This document shows, piece after piece, positions 29,301-40,109 of a DNA stretch of 64,000 bases. Position 1 is the first letter of the stretch, and each line of letters begins with the position of its first letter. Origin of the DNA: Henricia sp. BOLD:AAB3569 (lineage: Eukaryota > Echinodermata > Asteroidea > Spinulosida > Echinasteridae); the NCBI GenBank assembly GCA_037783545.1, contig JBBELK010000313.1, positions 1-64,000 on the forward strand. The letters run 5' to 3'. A model generated the notes under the pieces. The model saw only the letters and a program-made list of their open reading frames with translations. It was not told the DNA's origin and did no database searches. The position numbers and the translations under genes are program-made.

Positions 29301-30262
29301 CTTTGAAATTTCTCTGCCATTTCCCGGCGAAAGTCTGTCAATTTTTTATGACAAGTGCGCAATATAGAGAGTTTAGGGCATGCAAAATTTGAAGTTCGTC
29401 GGAACATTTTTCGACCTCCAAATTTGCCGACGTTTGGACCACACTTTGACCAAATTGCCGAGCCAAACTGCGGTGCGTTAACGACAGTCCGAATGACTGA
29501 GCATGCGCACAACTCAGGAGTACCCCAAAGAGGTGTGTACAGACAGCCACGGTTTGCGTGAGAGCAGTCAGGAAGCCTCAACCCAGTTTTTTCTAAACTT
29601 TGAAATTTCTCTGCCATTTCCCGGCGAAAGTCTGTCAATTTTTTATGACAAGTGCGCAATATAGAGAGTTTAGGGCATGCAAAATTTGAAGTTCGTCGGA
29701 ACATTTTTCGACCTCCAAATTTGCCGACGTTTGGACCACACTTTGACCAATTTGCCGAGCCAAACTGCGGTGCGTTAACGACAGTCCGAATGACTGAGCA
29801 TGCGCACAACTCAGGAGTACCCCAAAGAGGTGTGTACAGACAGCCACGGTTTGCGTGAGAGCAGTCAGGAAGCCTCAACCCAGTTTTTTCTAAACTTTGA
29901 AATTTCTCTGCCATTTCCCGGCGAAAGTCTGTCAATTTTTTATGACAAGTGCGCAATATAGAGAGTTTAGGGCATGCAAAATTTGAAGTTCGTCGGAACA
30001 TTTTTCGACCTCCAAATTTGCCGACGTTTGGACCACACTTTGACCAAATTGCCGAGCCAAACTGCGGTGCGTTATCGACAGTCCGAATGACTGAGCATGC
30101 GCACAACTCAGGAGTACCCCAAAGAGGTGTGTACAGACAGCCACGGTTTGCGTGAGAGCAGTCAGGAAGCCTCAACCCAGTTTTTTCTAAACTTTGAAAT
30201 TTCTCTGCCATTTCCCGGCGAAAGTCTGTCAATTTTTTATGTCAAGTGCGCAATATAGAGAG
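26369..30262. repeat. six-monomer higher-order repeat, 1781/1782 bp
   Basis: GTTATCGAC recurs at 26511, 28292 and 30074 (1781 and 1782 bp). GTTCTTCGG with GACTAAATT and CCCCCAAAG follows in the next monomer of the first two units. Monomers with TTAGGACATGC and a shortened T-run fill the middle. The third unit is cut off at 30262 by SINE copy 1, at the place where the GTTCTTCGG monomer would be expected. The monomers on both sides of SINE copy 1 carry GTTATCGAC, so the SINE segment was placed into this family of units. Confidence 0.85.
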
Positions 30263-30541
30263 TTGTTGGTGTTGTTGTATATTTTATGGCATCTTCGGCA
30301 ACTAAAGCCCTTTATGCCATCAACTATACGGTTTTAGCTAACTATACTATATTATCAACTTGAGATGACGAAGAAGGAGTTACAGTTTTAGAAGTGGGAG
30401 GAAAACCCCCAGAGAAATGCCCCAGGGGAAAACCCACGCGGTCAAGTAGGGACTGCAAACCCAATCCACATACACGCCCCGGATTCGAACCCGGGACCCC
30501 AGAGGTGAAAGGCGAGGAAAGAACCCGTACGCCAACCCGAC
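30263..30541 (-). mobile_element. tRNA-derived SINE, copy 1 (5'-truncated by recombination)
   Basis: Minus-strand SINE: 5' head at the right, TTG-repeat tail at the left. The B box (GGTTCGAATCC on the minus strand) is intact at 30481-30491. The head stops at the shared CCGAC (30537-30541) and runs straight into satellite GTTTGG. Its left junction is GAGAG directly followed by TTG, as in copy 11 and unlike copies 2-10, which carry an extra GAG. The tail has one T-to-G change (TTGTTGGTGTTG). The left flanking monomer has ATGTCAAG, as in copies 2-10. It therefore looks intermediate between copy 11 and the other nine. Confidence 0.87.
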
Positions 30542-31377
30542 GTTTGGACCACACTTTGACCAAATTGCCGAGCCAAACTGCGGTGCGTTATCGACAGTCC
30601 GAATGACTGAGCATGCGCACAACTCAGGAGTACCCCAAAGAGGTGTGTACAGACAGCCACGGTTTGCGTGAGAGCAGTCAGGAAGCCTCAACCTAGTTTT
30701 TTCTAAACTTTGAAATTTCTCTGCCATTTCCCGGCGAAAGTCTGTCAATTTTTTATGACAAGTGCGCAATATAGAGAGTTTAGGGCATGCAAAATTTGAA
30801 GTTCGTCGGAACATTTTTCGACCTCCAAATTTGCCGACGTTTGGACCACACTTTGACCAAATTGCCGAGCCAAACTGCGGTGCGTTAACAACAGTCCGAA
30901 TGACTGAGCATGCGCACAACTCAGGAGTACCCCAAAGAGGTGTGTACAGACAGCCACGGTTTGCGTGAGAGCAGTCAGGAAGCCTCAACCCAGTTTTTTC
31001 TAAACTTTGAAATTTCTCTGCCATTTCCCGGCGAAAGTCTGTCAATTTTTTTTATGACAAGTGCGCAATATAGAGAGTTTAGGGCATGCAAAATTTGAAG
31101 TTCGTCGGAACATTTTTCGACCTCCAAATTTGCCGACGTTTGGACCACACTTTGACCAAATTGCCGAGCCAAACTGCGGTGCGTTAACGACAGTCCGAAT
31201 GACTGAGCATGCGCACAACTCAGGAGTACCCCAAAGAGGTGTGTACAGACAGCCACGGTTTGCGTGAGAGCAGTCAGGAAGCCTCAACCCAGTTTTTTCT
31301 AAACTTTGAAATTTCTCTGCCATTTCCCGGCGAAAGTCTGTCAATTTTTTATGTCAAGTGCGCAATATAGAGAGGAG

Positions 31378-31653
31378 TTGTTGTTGTTGTATATTTTATG
31401 GCATCTTCGGCAACTAAAGCCCTTTATGCCATCAACTATACGGTTTTAGCTAACTATACTATATTATCAACTTGAGATGACGAAGAAGGAGTTACAGTTT
31501 TAGAAGTGGGAGGAAAACCCCCAGAGAAATGCCCCAGGGGAAAACCCACGCGGTCAAGTAGGGACTGCAAACCCAATCCACATACACGCCCCAGATTCGA
31601 ACCCGGGACCCCAGAGGTGAAAGGCGAGGAAAGAACCCGTACGCCAACCCGAC
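31378..31653 (-). mobile_element. tRNA-derived SINE, copy 2
   Basis: Same truncated form as copy 1, with an extra GAG between the satellite GAGAG and the TTG tail (31375-31377). A G-to-A change at 31593 alters the last base of the B box on the minus strand (GGTTCGAATCT), so this copy would be expected to be a weaker pol III template. First SINE of the first 2220-bp composite unit. Confidence 0.87.
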
Positions 31654-32190
31654 GTTTGGACCACACTTTGACCAAATTGCCGAGCCAAACTGCGGTGCGT
31701 TAACGACAGTCCGAATGACTGAGCATGCGCACAACTCAGGAGTACCCCAAAGAGGTGTGTACAGACAGCCACGGTTTGCGTGAGAGCAGTCAGGAAGCCT
31801 CAACCCATTTTTTTCCAAACTTTACAATTTCTCTGCCATTTCCCGGCGAAAGTCTGTCAATTTTTTATGACAAGTGCGCAATATAGAGAGTTTTGGGCAT
31901 GCAAAATTTGAAGTTCGTCGGAACATTTTTCGACCTCCAAATTTGCCGACGTTTGGACCACACTTTGACCAAATTGCCGAGCCAAACTGCGGTGCGTTAA
32001 CGACAGTCCGAATGACTGAGCATGCGCACAACTCAGGAGTACCCCAAAGAGGTGTGTACAGACAGCCACGGTTTGCGTGAGAGCAGTCAGGAAGCCTCAA
32101 CCCAGTTTTTTCTAAACTTTGAAATTTCTCTGCCATTTCCCGGCGAAAGTCTGTCAATTTTTTATGTCAAGTGCGCAATATAGAGAGGAG

Positions 32191-32466
32191 TTGTTGTTGT
32201 TGTATATTTTATGGCATCTTCGGCAACTAAAGCCCTTTATGCCATCAACTATACGGTTTTAGCTAACTATACTATATTATCAACTTGAGATGACGAAGAA
32301 GGAGTTACAGTTTTAGAAGTGGGAGGAAAACCCCCAGAGAAATGCCCCAGGGGAAAACACACGCGGTCAAGTAGGGACTGCAAACCCAATCCACATACAC
32401 GCCCCGGATTCGAACCCGGGACCCCAGAGGTGAAATGCGAGGAAAGAACCCGTACGCCAACCCGAC
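32191..32466 (-). mobile_element. tRNA-derived SINE, copy 3
   Basis: Truncated form ending at CCGAC. Private changes are AAAACACACG for AAAACCCACG near 32357 and GTGAAATGCGAG for GTGAAAGGCGAG near 32436. The B box is intact at 32406-32416. Second SINE of the first composite unit. Confidence 0.87.
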
Positions 32467-33597
32467 GTTTGGACCACACTTTGACCAAATTGCCGAGCCA
32501 AACTGCGGTGCGTTAACGACAGTCCGAATGACTGAGCATGCGCACAACTCAGGAGTACCCCAAAGAGGTGTGTACAGACAGCCACGGTTTGCGTGAGAGC
32601 AGTCAGGAAGCCTCAACCCATTTTTTTCCAAACTTTGAAATTTCTCTGCCATTTCCAGGCGAAAGTCTGTCAATTTTTTATGACAAGTGCGCAATATAGA
32701 GAGTTTAGGGCATGCAAAATTTGAAGTTCGTCGGAACATTTTTCGACCTCCAAATTTGCCGACGTTTGGACCACACTTTGACCAAATTGCCGAGCCAAAC
32801 TGCGGTGCGTTAACGACAGTCCTAATGACTGAGCATGCGCACAACTCAGGAGTACCCCAAAGAGGTGTGTACAGACAGCCACGGTTTGCGTGAGAGCAGT
32901 CAGGAAGCCTTAACCCAGTTTTTTCTAAACTTAGACATTTCTCTGCCATTTCCCGGCGAAAGTCTGTCAATTTTTTATGACAAGTGCGCAATATAGAGAG
33001 TTTAGGGCATGCAAAATTTGAAGTTCGTCGGAACATTTTTCGACCTCCAAATTTGCCGACGTTTGGACCACACTTTGACCAAATTGCCGAGCCAAACTGC
33101 GGTGCGTTAACGACAGTCCGAATGACTGAGCATGCGCACAACTCAGGAGTACCCCAAAGAGGTGTGTACAGACAGCCACGGTTTGCGTGAGAGCAGTCAG
33201 GAAGCCTCAACCCAGTTTTTTCTAAACTTTGAAATTTCTCTGCCATTTCCCGGCGAAAGTCTGTCAATTTTTTATGACAAGTGCGCAATATAGAGAGTTT
33301 AGGGCATGCAAAATTTGAAGTTCGTCGGAACATTTTTCGACCTCCAAATTTGCCGACGTTTGGACCACACTTTGACCAAATTGCCGAGCCAAACTGCGGT
33401 GCGTTAACGACAGTCCGAATGACTGAGCATGCGCACAACTCAGGAGTATCCCAAAGAGGTGTGTACAGACAGCCACGGTTTGCGTGAGAGCAGTCAGGAA
33501 GCCTCAACCCAGTTTTTTCTAAACTTTGAAATTTCTCTGCCATTTCCCGGCGAAAGTCTGTCAATTTTTTATGTCAAGTGCGCAATATAGAGAGGAG

Positions 33598-33873
33598 TTG
33601 TTGTTGTTGTATATTTTATGGCATCTTCGGCAACTAAAGCCCTTTATGCCATCAACTATACGGTTTTAGCTAACTATACTATATTATCAACTTGAGATGA
33701 CGAAGAAGGAGTTACAGTTTTAGAAGTGGGAGGAAAACCCCCAGAGAAATGCCCCAGGGGAAAACCCACGCGGTCAAGTAGGGACTGCAAACCCAATCCA
33801 CATACACGCCCCGGATTCGAACCCGGGACCCCAGAGGTGAAAGGCGAGGAAAGAACCCGTACGCCAACCCGAC
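33598..33873 (-). mobile_element. tRNA-derived SINE, copy 4
   Basis: Matches the consensus of the truncated copies throughout. B box intact at 33813-33823. First SINE of the second 2220-bp composite unit. Confidence 0.87.
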
Positions 33874-34410
33874 GTTTGGACCACACTTTGACCAAATTGC
33901 CGAGCCAAACTGCGGTGCGTTAACGACAGTCCGAATGACTGAGCATGCGCACAACTCAGGAGTACCCCAAAGAGGTGTGTACAGACAGCCACGGTTTGCG
34001 TGAGAGCAGTCAGGAAGCCTCAACCCATTTTTTTCCAAACTTTACAATTTCTCTGCCATTTCCCGGCGAAAGTCTGTCAATTTTTTATGACAAGTGCGCA
34101 ATATAGAGAGTTTAGGGCATGCAAAATTTGAAGTTCGTCGGAACATTTTTCGACCTCCAAATTTGCCGACGTTTGGACCACACTTTGACCAAATTGCCGA
34201 GCCAAACTGCGGTGCGTTAACGACAGTCCGAATGACTGAGCATGCGCACAACTCAGGAGTACCCCAAAGAGGTGTGTACAGACAGCCACGGTTTGCGTGA
34301 GAGCAGTCAGGAAGCCTCAACCCAGTTTTTTCTAAACTTTGAAATTTCTCTGCCATTTCCCGGCGAAAGTCTGTCAATTTTTTATGTCAAGTGCGCAATA
34401 TAGAGAGGAG

Positions 34411-34686
34411 TTGTTGTTGTTGTATATTTTATGGCATCTTCGGCAACTAAAGCCCTTTATGCCATCAACTATACGGTTTTAGCTAACTATACTATATTAT
34501 CAACTTGAGATGACGAAGAAGGAGTTACAGTTTTAGAAGTGGGAGGAAAACCCCCAGAGAAATGCCCCAGGGGAAAACCCACGCGGTCAAGTAGGGACTG
34601 CAAACCCAATCCACATACACGCCCCGGATTCGAACCCGGGACCCCAGAGGTGAAAGGCGAGGAAAGAACCCGTACGCCAACCCGAC
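34411..34686 (-). mobile_element. tRNA-derived SINE, copy 5
   Basis: Consensus truncated form with intact B box at 34626-34636. Second SINE of the second composite unit, 813 bp from copy 4, as copy 3 is from copy 2. Confidence 0.87.
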
Positions 34687-35817
34687 GTTTGGACCACACT
34701 TTGACCAAATTGCCGAGCCAAACTGCGGTGCGTTAACGACAGTCCGAATGACTGAGCATGCGCACAACTCAGGAGTACCCCAAAGAGGTGTGTACAGACA
34801 GCCACGGTTTGCGTGAGAGCAGTCAGGAAGCCTCAACCCATTTTTTTCCAAACTTTGAAATTTCTCTGCCATTTCCCGGCGAAAGTCTGTCAATTTTTTA
34901 TGACAAGTGCGCAATATAGAGAGTTTAGGGCATGCACAATTTGAAGTTCGTCGGAACATTTTTCGACCTCCAAATTTGCCGACGTTTGGACCACACTTTG
35001 ACCAAATTGCCGAGCCAAACTGCGGTGCGTTAACGACAGTCCGAATGACTGAGCATGCGCACAACTCAGGAGTACCCCAAAGAGGTGTGTACAGACAGCC
35101 ACGGTTTGCGTGAGAGCAGTCAGGAAGCCTCAACCCAGTTTTTTCTAAACTTTGACATTTCTCTGCCATTTCCCCGCGAAAGTCTGTCAATTTTTTATGA
35201 CAAGTGCGCAATATAGAGAGTTTAGGGCATGCAAAATTTGAAGTTCGTCGGAACATTTTTCGACCTCCAAATTTGCCGACGTTTGGACCACACTTTGACC
35301 AAATTGCCGAGCCAAACTGCGGTGCGTTAACGACAGTCCGAATGACTGAGCATGCGCACAACTCAGGAGTACCCCAAAGAGGTGTGTACAGACAGCCACG
35401 GTTTGCGTGAGAGCAGTCAGGAAGCCTCAACCCAGTTTTTTCTAAACTTTGAAATTTCTCTGCCATTTCCCGGCGAAAGTCTGTCAATTTTTTATGACAA
35501 GTGCGCAATATAGAGAGTTTAGGGCATGCAAAATTTGAAGTTCGTCGGAACATTTTTCGACCTCCAAATTTGCCGACGTTTGGACCACACTTTGACCAAA
35601 TTGCCGAGCCAAACTGCGGTGCGTTAACGACAGTCCGAATGACTGAGCATGCGCACAACTCAGGAGTACCCCAAAGAGGTGTGTACAGACAGCCACGGTT
35701 TGCATGAGAGCAGTCAGGAAGCCTCAACCCAGTTTTTTCTAAACTTTGAAATTTCTCTGCCATTTCCCGGCGAAAGTCTGTCAATTTGTTATGTCAAGTG
35801 CGCAATATAGAGAGGAG

Positions 35818-36093
35818 TTGTTGTTGTTGTATATTTTATGGCATCTTCGGCAACTAAAGCCCTTTATGCCATCAACTATACGGTTTTAGCTAACTATACT
35901 ATATTATCAACTTGAGATGACGAAGAAGGAGTTACAGTTTTAGAAGTGGGAGGAAAACCCCCAGAGAAATGCCCCAGGGGAAAACCCACGCGGTCAAGTA
36001 GGGACTGCAAACCCAATCCACATACACGCCCCGGATTCGAACCCGGGACCCCAGAGGTGAAAGGCGAGGAAAGAACCCGTACGCCAACCCGAC
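35818..36093 (-). mobile_element. tRNA-derived SINE, copy 6
   Basis: Consensus truncated form with intact B box at 36033-36043. The flanking monomer on the left has a private CAATTTGTTATGTC change. First SINE of the third composite unit. Confidence 0.87.
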
Positions 36094-36630
36094 GTTTGGA
36101 CCACACTTTGACCAAATTGCCGAGCCAAACTGCGGTGCGTTAACGACAGTCCGAATGACTGAGCATGCGCACAACTCAGGAGTACCCCAAAGAGGTGTGT
36201 ACAGACAGCCACGGTTTGCGTGAGAGCAGTCAGGAAGCCTCAACCCATTTTTTTCCAAACTTTACAATTTCTCTGCCATTTCCCGGCGAAAGTCTGTCAA
36301 TTTTTTATGACAAGTGCGCAATATAGAGAGTTTAGGGCATGCAAAATTTGAAGTTCGTCGGAACATTTTTCGACCTCCAAATTTGCCGACGTTTGGACCA
36401 CACTTTGACCAAATTGCCGAGCCAATCTGCGGTGCGTTAACGACAGTCCGAATGACTGAGCATGCGCACAACTCAGGAGTACCCCAAAGAGGTGTGTACA
36501 GACAGCCACGGTTTGCGTGAGAGCAGTCAGGAAGCCTCAACCCAGTTTTTTCTAAACTTTGAAATTTCTCTGCCATTTCCCGGCGAAAGTCTGTCAATTG
36601 TTTATGTCAAGTGCGCAATATAGAGAGGAG

Positions 36631-36906
36631 TTGTTGTTGTTGTATATTTTATGGCATCTTCGGCAACTAAAGCCCTTTATGCCATCAACTATACGGTTTT
36701 AGCTAACTATACTATATTATCAACTTGAGATGACGAAGAAGGAGTTACAGTTTTAGAAGTGGGAGGAAAACCCCCAGAGAAATGCCCCAGGGGAAAACCC
36801 ACGCGGTCAAGTAGGGACTGCAAACCCAATCCACATACACGCCCCGGATTCGAACCCGGGACCCCAGAGGTGAAAAGCGAGGAAAGAACCCGTACGCCAA
36901 CCCGAC
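36631..36906 (-). mobile_element. tRNA-derived SINE, copy 7
   Basis: Truncated form with one private change, GTGAAAAGCGAG, near 36876. The left flank has CAATTGTTTATG. Second SINE of the third composite unit. The following gap is 298 bp longer than in the first two units, so one monomer was gained. Confidence 0.87.
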
Positions 36907-38335
36907 GTTTGGACCACACTTTGACCAAATTGCCGAGCCAAACTGCGGTGCGTTAACGACAGTCCGAATGACTGAGCATGCGCACAACTCAGGAGTACCC
37001 CAAAGAGGTGTGTACAGACAGCCACGGTTTGCGTGAGAGCAGTCAGGAAGCCTCAACCCATTTTTTTCCAAACTTTGAAATTTCTCTGCCATTTCCCGGC
37101 GAAAGTCTGTCAATTTTTTATGACAAGTGCGCAATATAGAGAGTTTAGGGCATGCAAAATTTGAAGTTCGTCGGAACATTTTTCGACCTCCAAATTTGCC
37201 GACGTTTGGACCACACTTTGACCAAATTGCCGAGCCAAACTGCGGTGCGTTAACGACAGTCCGAATGACTGAGCATGCGCACAACTCAGGAGTACCCCAA
37301 AGAGGTGTGTACAGACAGCCACGGTTTGCGTGAGAGCAGTCAGGAAGCCTCAACCCAGTTTTTTCTAAACTTTGACATTTCTCTGCCATTTCCCGGCGAA
37401 AGTCTGTCAATTTTTTTATGACAAGTGCGCAATATAGAGAGTTTAGGGCATGCAAAATTTGAAGTTCGTCGGAACATTTTTCGACCTCCAAATTTGCCGA
37501 CGTTTGGACCACACTTTGACCAAATTGCCGAGCCAAACTGCGGTGCGTTAACGACAGTCCGAATGACTGAGCATGCGCACAACTCAGGAGTACCCCAAAG
37601 AGGTGTGTACAGACAGCCACGGTTTGCGTGAGAGCAGTCAGGAAGCCTCAACCCAGTTTTTTCTAAACTTTGAAATTTCTCTGCCATTTCCCGGCGAAAG
37701 TCTGTCAATTTTTTATGACAAGTGCGCAATATAGAGAGTTTAGGGCATGCAAAATTTGAAGTTCGTCGGAACATTTTTCGACCTCCAAATTTGCCGACGT
37801 TTGGACCACACTTTGACCAAATTGCCGAGCCAAACTGCGGTGCGTTAACGACAGTCCGAATGACTGAGCATGCGCACAACTCAGGAGTACCCCAAAGAGG
37901 TGTGTACAGACAGCCACGGTTTGCGTGAGAGCAGTCAGGAAGCCTCAACCCAGTTTTTTCTAAACTTTGAAATTTCTCTGCCATTTCCCGGCGAAAGTCT
38001 GTCAATTTTTTATGACAAGTGCGCAATATAGAGAGTTTAGGGCATGCAAAATTTGAAGTTCGTCGGAACATTTTTCGACCTCCAAATTTGCCGACGTTTG
38101 GACCACACTTTGACCAAATTGCCGAGCCAAACTGCGGTGCGTTAACGACAGTCCGAATGACTGAGCATGCGCACAACTCAGGAGTACCCCAAAGAGGTGT
38201 GTACAGACAGCCACGGTTTGCGTGAGAGCAGTCAGGAAGCCTCAACCCAGTTTTTTCTAAACTTTGAAATTTCTCTGCCATTTCCCGGCGAAAGTCTGTC
38301 AATTTTTTATGTCAAGTGCGCAATATAGAGAGGAG

Positions 38336-38611
38336 TTGTTGTTGTTGTATATTTTATGGCATCTTCGGCAACTAAAGCCCTTTATGCCATCAACTATACG
38401 GTTTTAGCTAACTATACTATATTATCAACTTGAGATGACGAAGAAGGAGTTACAGTTTTAGAAGTGGGAGGAAAACCCCCAGAGAAATGCCCCAGGGGAA
38501 AACCCACGCGGTCAAGTAGGGACTGCAAACCCAATCCACATACACGCCCCGGATTCGAACCCGGGACCCCAGAGGTGAAAGGCGAGGAAAGAACCCGTAC
38601 GCCAACCCGAC
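38336..38611 (-). mobile_element. tRNA-derived SINE, copy 8
   Basis: Consensus truncated form with B box at 38551-38561. Only 28 bp of satellite (GTTTGG to ATTGCC) separate it from the foreign insert that begins at 38640. Confidence 0.87.
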
Positions 38612-38650
38612 GTTTGGACCACACTTTGACCAAATTGCCTTTTTCTAAAA

Positions 38651-38674
38651 TGTTTTATTCGTCCGAATAAAACA
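38651..38674. repeat. 24-bp palindrome (11-bp arms, 2-bp centre)
   Basis: TGTTTTATTCG and CGAATAAAACA are exact reverse complements separated by TC. The right arm contains AATAAA. It lies near the left edge of the foreign insert and recurs at 40425-40448 in the second copy. It could be a hairpin in a transcript or part of an element terminus; nothing decides between these. Confidence 0.85.
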
Positions 38675-38723
38675 CGCTAACCAGTCCAACGTTGTTACCG
38701 ATAGAACCAGTGCTTCAGCCGTT

Positions 38724-38996
38724 GTCGTTGCCAGTCCAGGTCATTTATCCACTAAGCGTTCGCCGTTATTGCCAAATTTCCTCATTCGTAGTCGTTGCCA
38801 GTCCAGGTCATTTATCCACTAAGCGTTCGCCGTTATTGCCAAATTTCCTCATTCGTAGTCGTTGCCAGTCCAGGTCATTTATCCACCAATTGTTCGCCGT
38901 TATTGCCAAATTTCCTCATTCGTTGTCGTTGCCAGTCCAGGTCATTTATCCACCAAATTTCCTCATTCGTTGTCGTTGCCAATCCAGGTCATTATC
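38724..38996. repeat. 67-bp minisatellite inside foreign insert A
   Basis: Three full units start with GTCGTTGCCAGTCCAGGTCA at 38724, 38791 and 38858. A fourth, at 38925, is shortened to 47 bp by loss of 20 bp in its middle. A fifth, at 38972, is partial and diverged. Units one and two are identical. Unit three differs in the middle (CCACCAATTG for CCACTAAGCG) and at its last base. Confidence 0.92.
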
Positions 38997-39308
38997 CGGC
39001 GAGTATTCTCCATCACAATCATCACCAATCGTGTCCGAGTATCAGGTCATATCCTTCGAGAAGCACCACAGGTACATCCTCATAAAACCACAATCGTCAC
39101 CAGTCCAGGTCTGGAAGAATCAAGACCGCAGACTCGGATCCAATCGTGTTCCAAAATTGTATCGGCGTTCCCCGTGACGTACGTACTGGTCACTCCGTCA
39201 TTGAGCAACGTTCCAGGACATCACGGGATTCCGCGAAAAACTCCTCCAAACTACCTATGTGCAAGGGTAGTCCTTTGGAAAGAACCCGTACGCCAACCCG
39301 ACCGCCCC

Positions 39309-40109
39309 AAACTGCGGTGCGTTAACGACAGTCCGAATGACTGAGCATGCGCACAACTCAGGAGTACCCCAAAGAGGTGTGTACAGACAGCCACGGTTTG
39401 CGTGAGAGCAGTCAGGAAGCCTCAACCCATTTTTTTCCAAACTTTACAATTTCTCTGCCATTTCCCGGCGAAAGTCTGTCAATTTTTTATGACAAGTGCG
39501 CAATATAGAGAGTTTAGGGCATGCAAAATTTGAAGTTCGTCGGAACATTTTTCGACCTCCAAATTTGCCGACGTTTGGACCACACTTTGACCAAATTGCC
39601 GAGCCAAACTGCGGTGCGTTAACGACAGTCCGAATGACTGAGCATGCGCACAACTCAGGAGTACCCCAAAGAGGTGTGTACAGACAGCCACGGTTTGCGT
39701 GAGAGCAGTCAGGAAGCCTCAACCCAGTTTTTTCTAAACTTTGAAATTTCTCTGCCATTTCCCGGCGAAAGTCTGTCAATTTTTTATGACAAGTGCGCAA
39801 TATAGAGAGTTTAGGGCATGCAAAATTTGAAGTTCGTCGGAACATTTTTCGACCTCCAAATTTGCCGACGTTTGGACCACACTTTGACCAAATTGCCGAG
39901 CCAAACTGCGGTGCGTTAACGACAGTCCGAATGACTGAGCATGCGCACAACTCAGGAGTACCCCAAAGAGGTGTGTACAGACAGCCACGGTTTGCGTGAG
40001 AGCAGTCAGGAAGCCTCAACCCAGTTTTTTCTAAACTTTGAAATTTCTCTGCCATTTCCCGGCGAAAGTCTGTCAATTTTTTATGTCAAGTGCGCAATAT
40101 AGAGAGGAG
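39309..40109. repeat. satellite segment after insert A
   Basis: A partial monomer starting at AAACTGCGG and carrying CCATTTTTTTCCAAAC/TTTACAATT, followed by two full 297-bp monomers and the stub leading into SINE copy 9. The segment after insert B has one monomer fewer, which explains the different spacing of SINE copies 9 and 10. Confidence 0.9.

Larger units (their letters stand above)
1..30262. repeat. 297-bp satellite array, left block (about 102 monomers)
   Basis: Head-to-tail copies of one monomer of 297 bp, with unit lengths varying by one or two bases through changes in T-runs and C-runs. The window starts inside a monomer, so the array continues to the left. Recurrent variants include GACATCC for GACCTCC, CCCCC for CCCC before AAAGAGG, TTTTGTATG for TTTTTTATG, and GTTATCGAC for GTTAACGAC. 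They recur at multiples of the monomer length, which indicates amplification of multi-monomer blocks. Small indels are clearly denser in the first 14 kb than further right. No gene is embedded. Function and chromosomal position are unknown. Confidence 0.97.
31378..38335. repeat. 2220-bp composite higher-order repeat: SINE + 537 + SINE + 1131
   Basis: SINE pairs 2-3, 4-5 and 6-7 start exactly 2220 bp apart (31378, 33598, 35818 and 32191, 34411, 36631). Each unit holds two SINE copies and satellite segments of 537 and 1131 bp. Monomer variants repeat with the unit: TTTACAATT after the first SINE, and GACATTTC at about 32935, 35153 and 37373. The third unit has gained one monomer (298 bp) before SINE copy 8. 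The block grew by duplication of the composite and not by repeated SINE insertion. Confidence 0.92.
38640..39308 (-). mobile_element. 669-bp foreign insert ending in a SINE head, copy A (unclassified)
   Basis: Non-satellite sequence lying inside a monomer between ATTGCC and AAACTGCGG; the monomer has lost 3-5 bp there and I see no target-site duplication. Parts from left to right: a T-rich start; a 24-bp palindrome (38651-38674); a 67-bp minisatellite (38724-38996); about 280 bp of unrecognised sequence with GTGAC/GTCAC arms around CGTACGTAC (39174-39193); and finally 32 nt identical to the 5' head of the SINE (39277-39308), including the terminal CCGCCCC missing from copies 1-10. Read on the minus strand it begins like the SINE and then departs before the B box. 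Short open frames cross it but none has recognisable protein features. It may be a chimeric retroposon or a captured fragment. Confidence 0.65.

Noticed and set aside
30481-30541. tRNA gene on the minus strand (perfect B box)
   Set aside because: The region has A- and B-box-like motifs, but I find no complete cloverleaf, the body continues for more than 200 bp and ends in a TTG repeat, and copy 11 has a target-site duplication. It is a tRNA-derived SINE head.
38692-39344. Open frames of about 160 codons in the foreign insert
   Set aside because: They run through the 67-bp minisatellite and on into satellite, overlap each other in different frames, and show no domain or motif.
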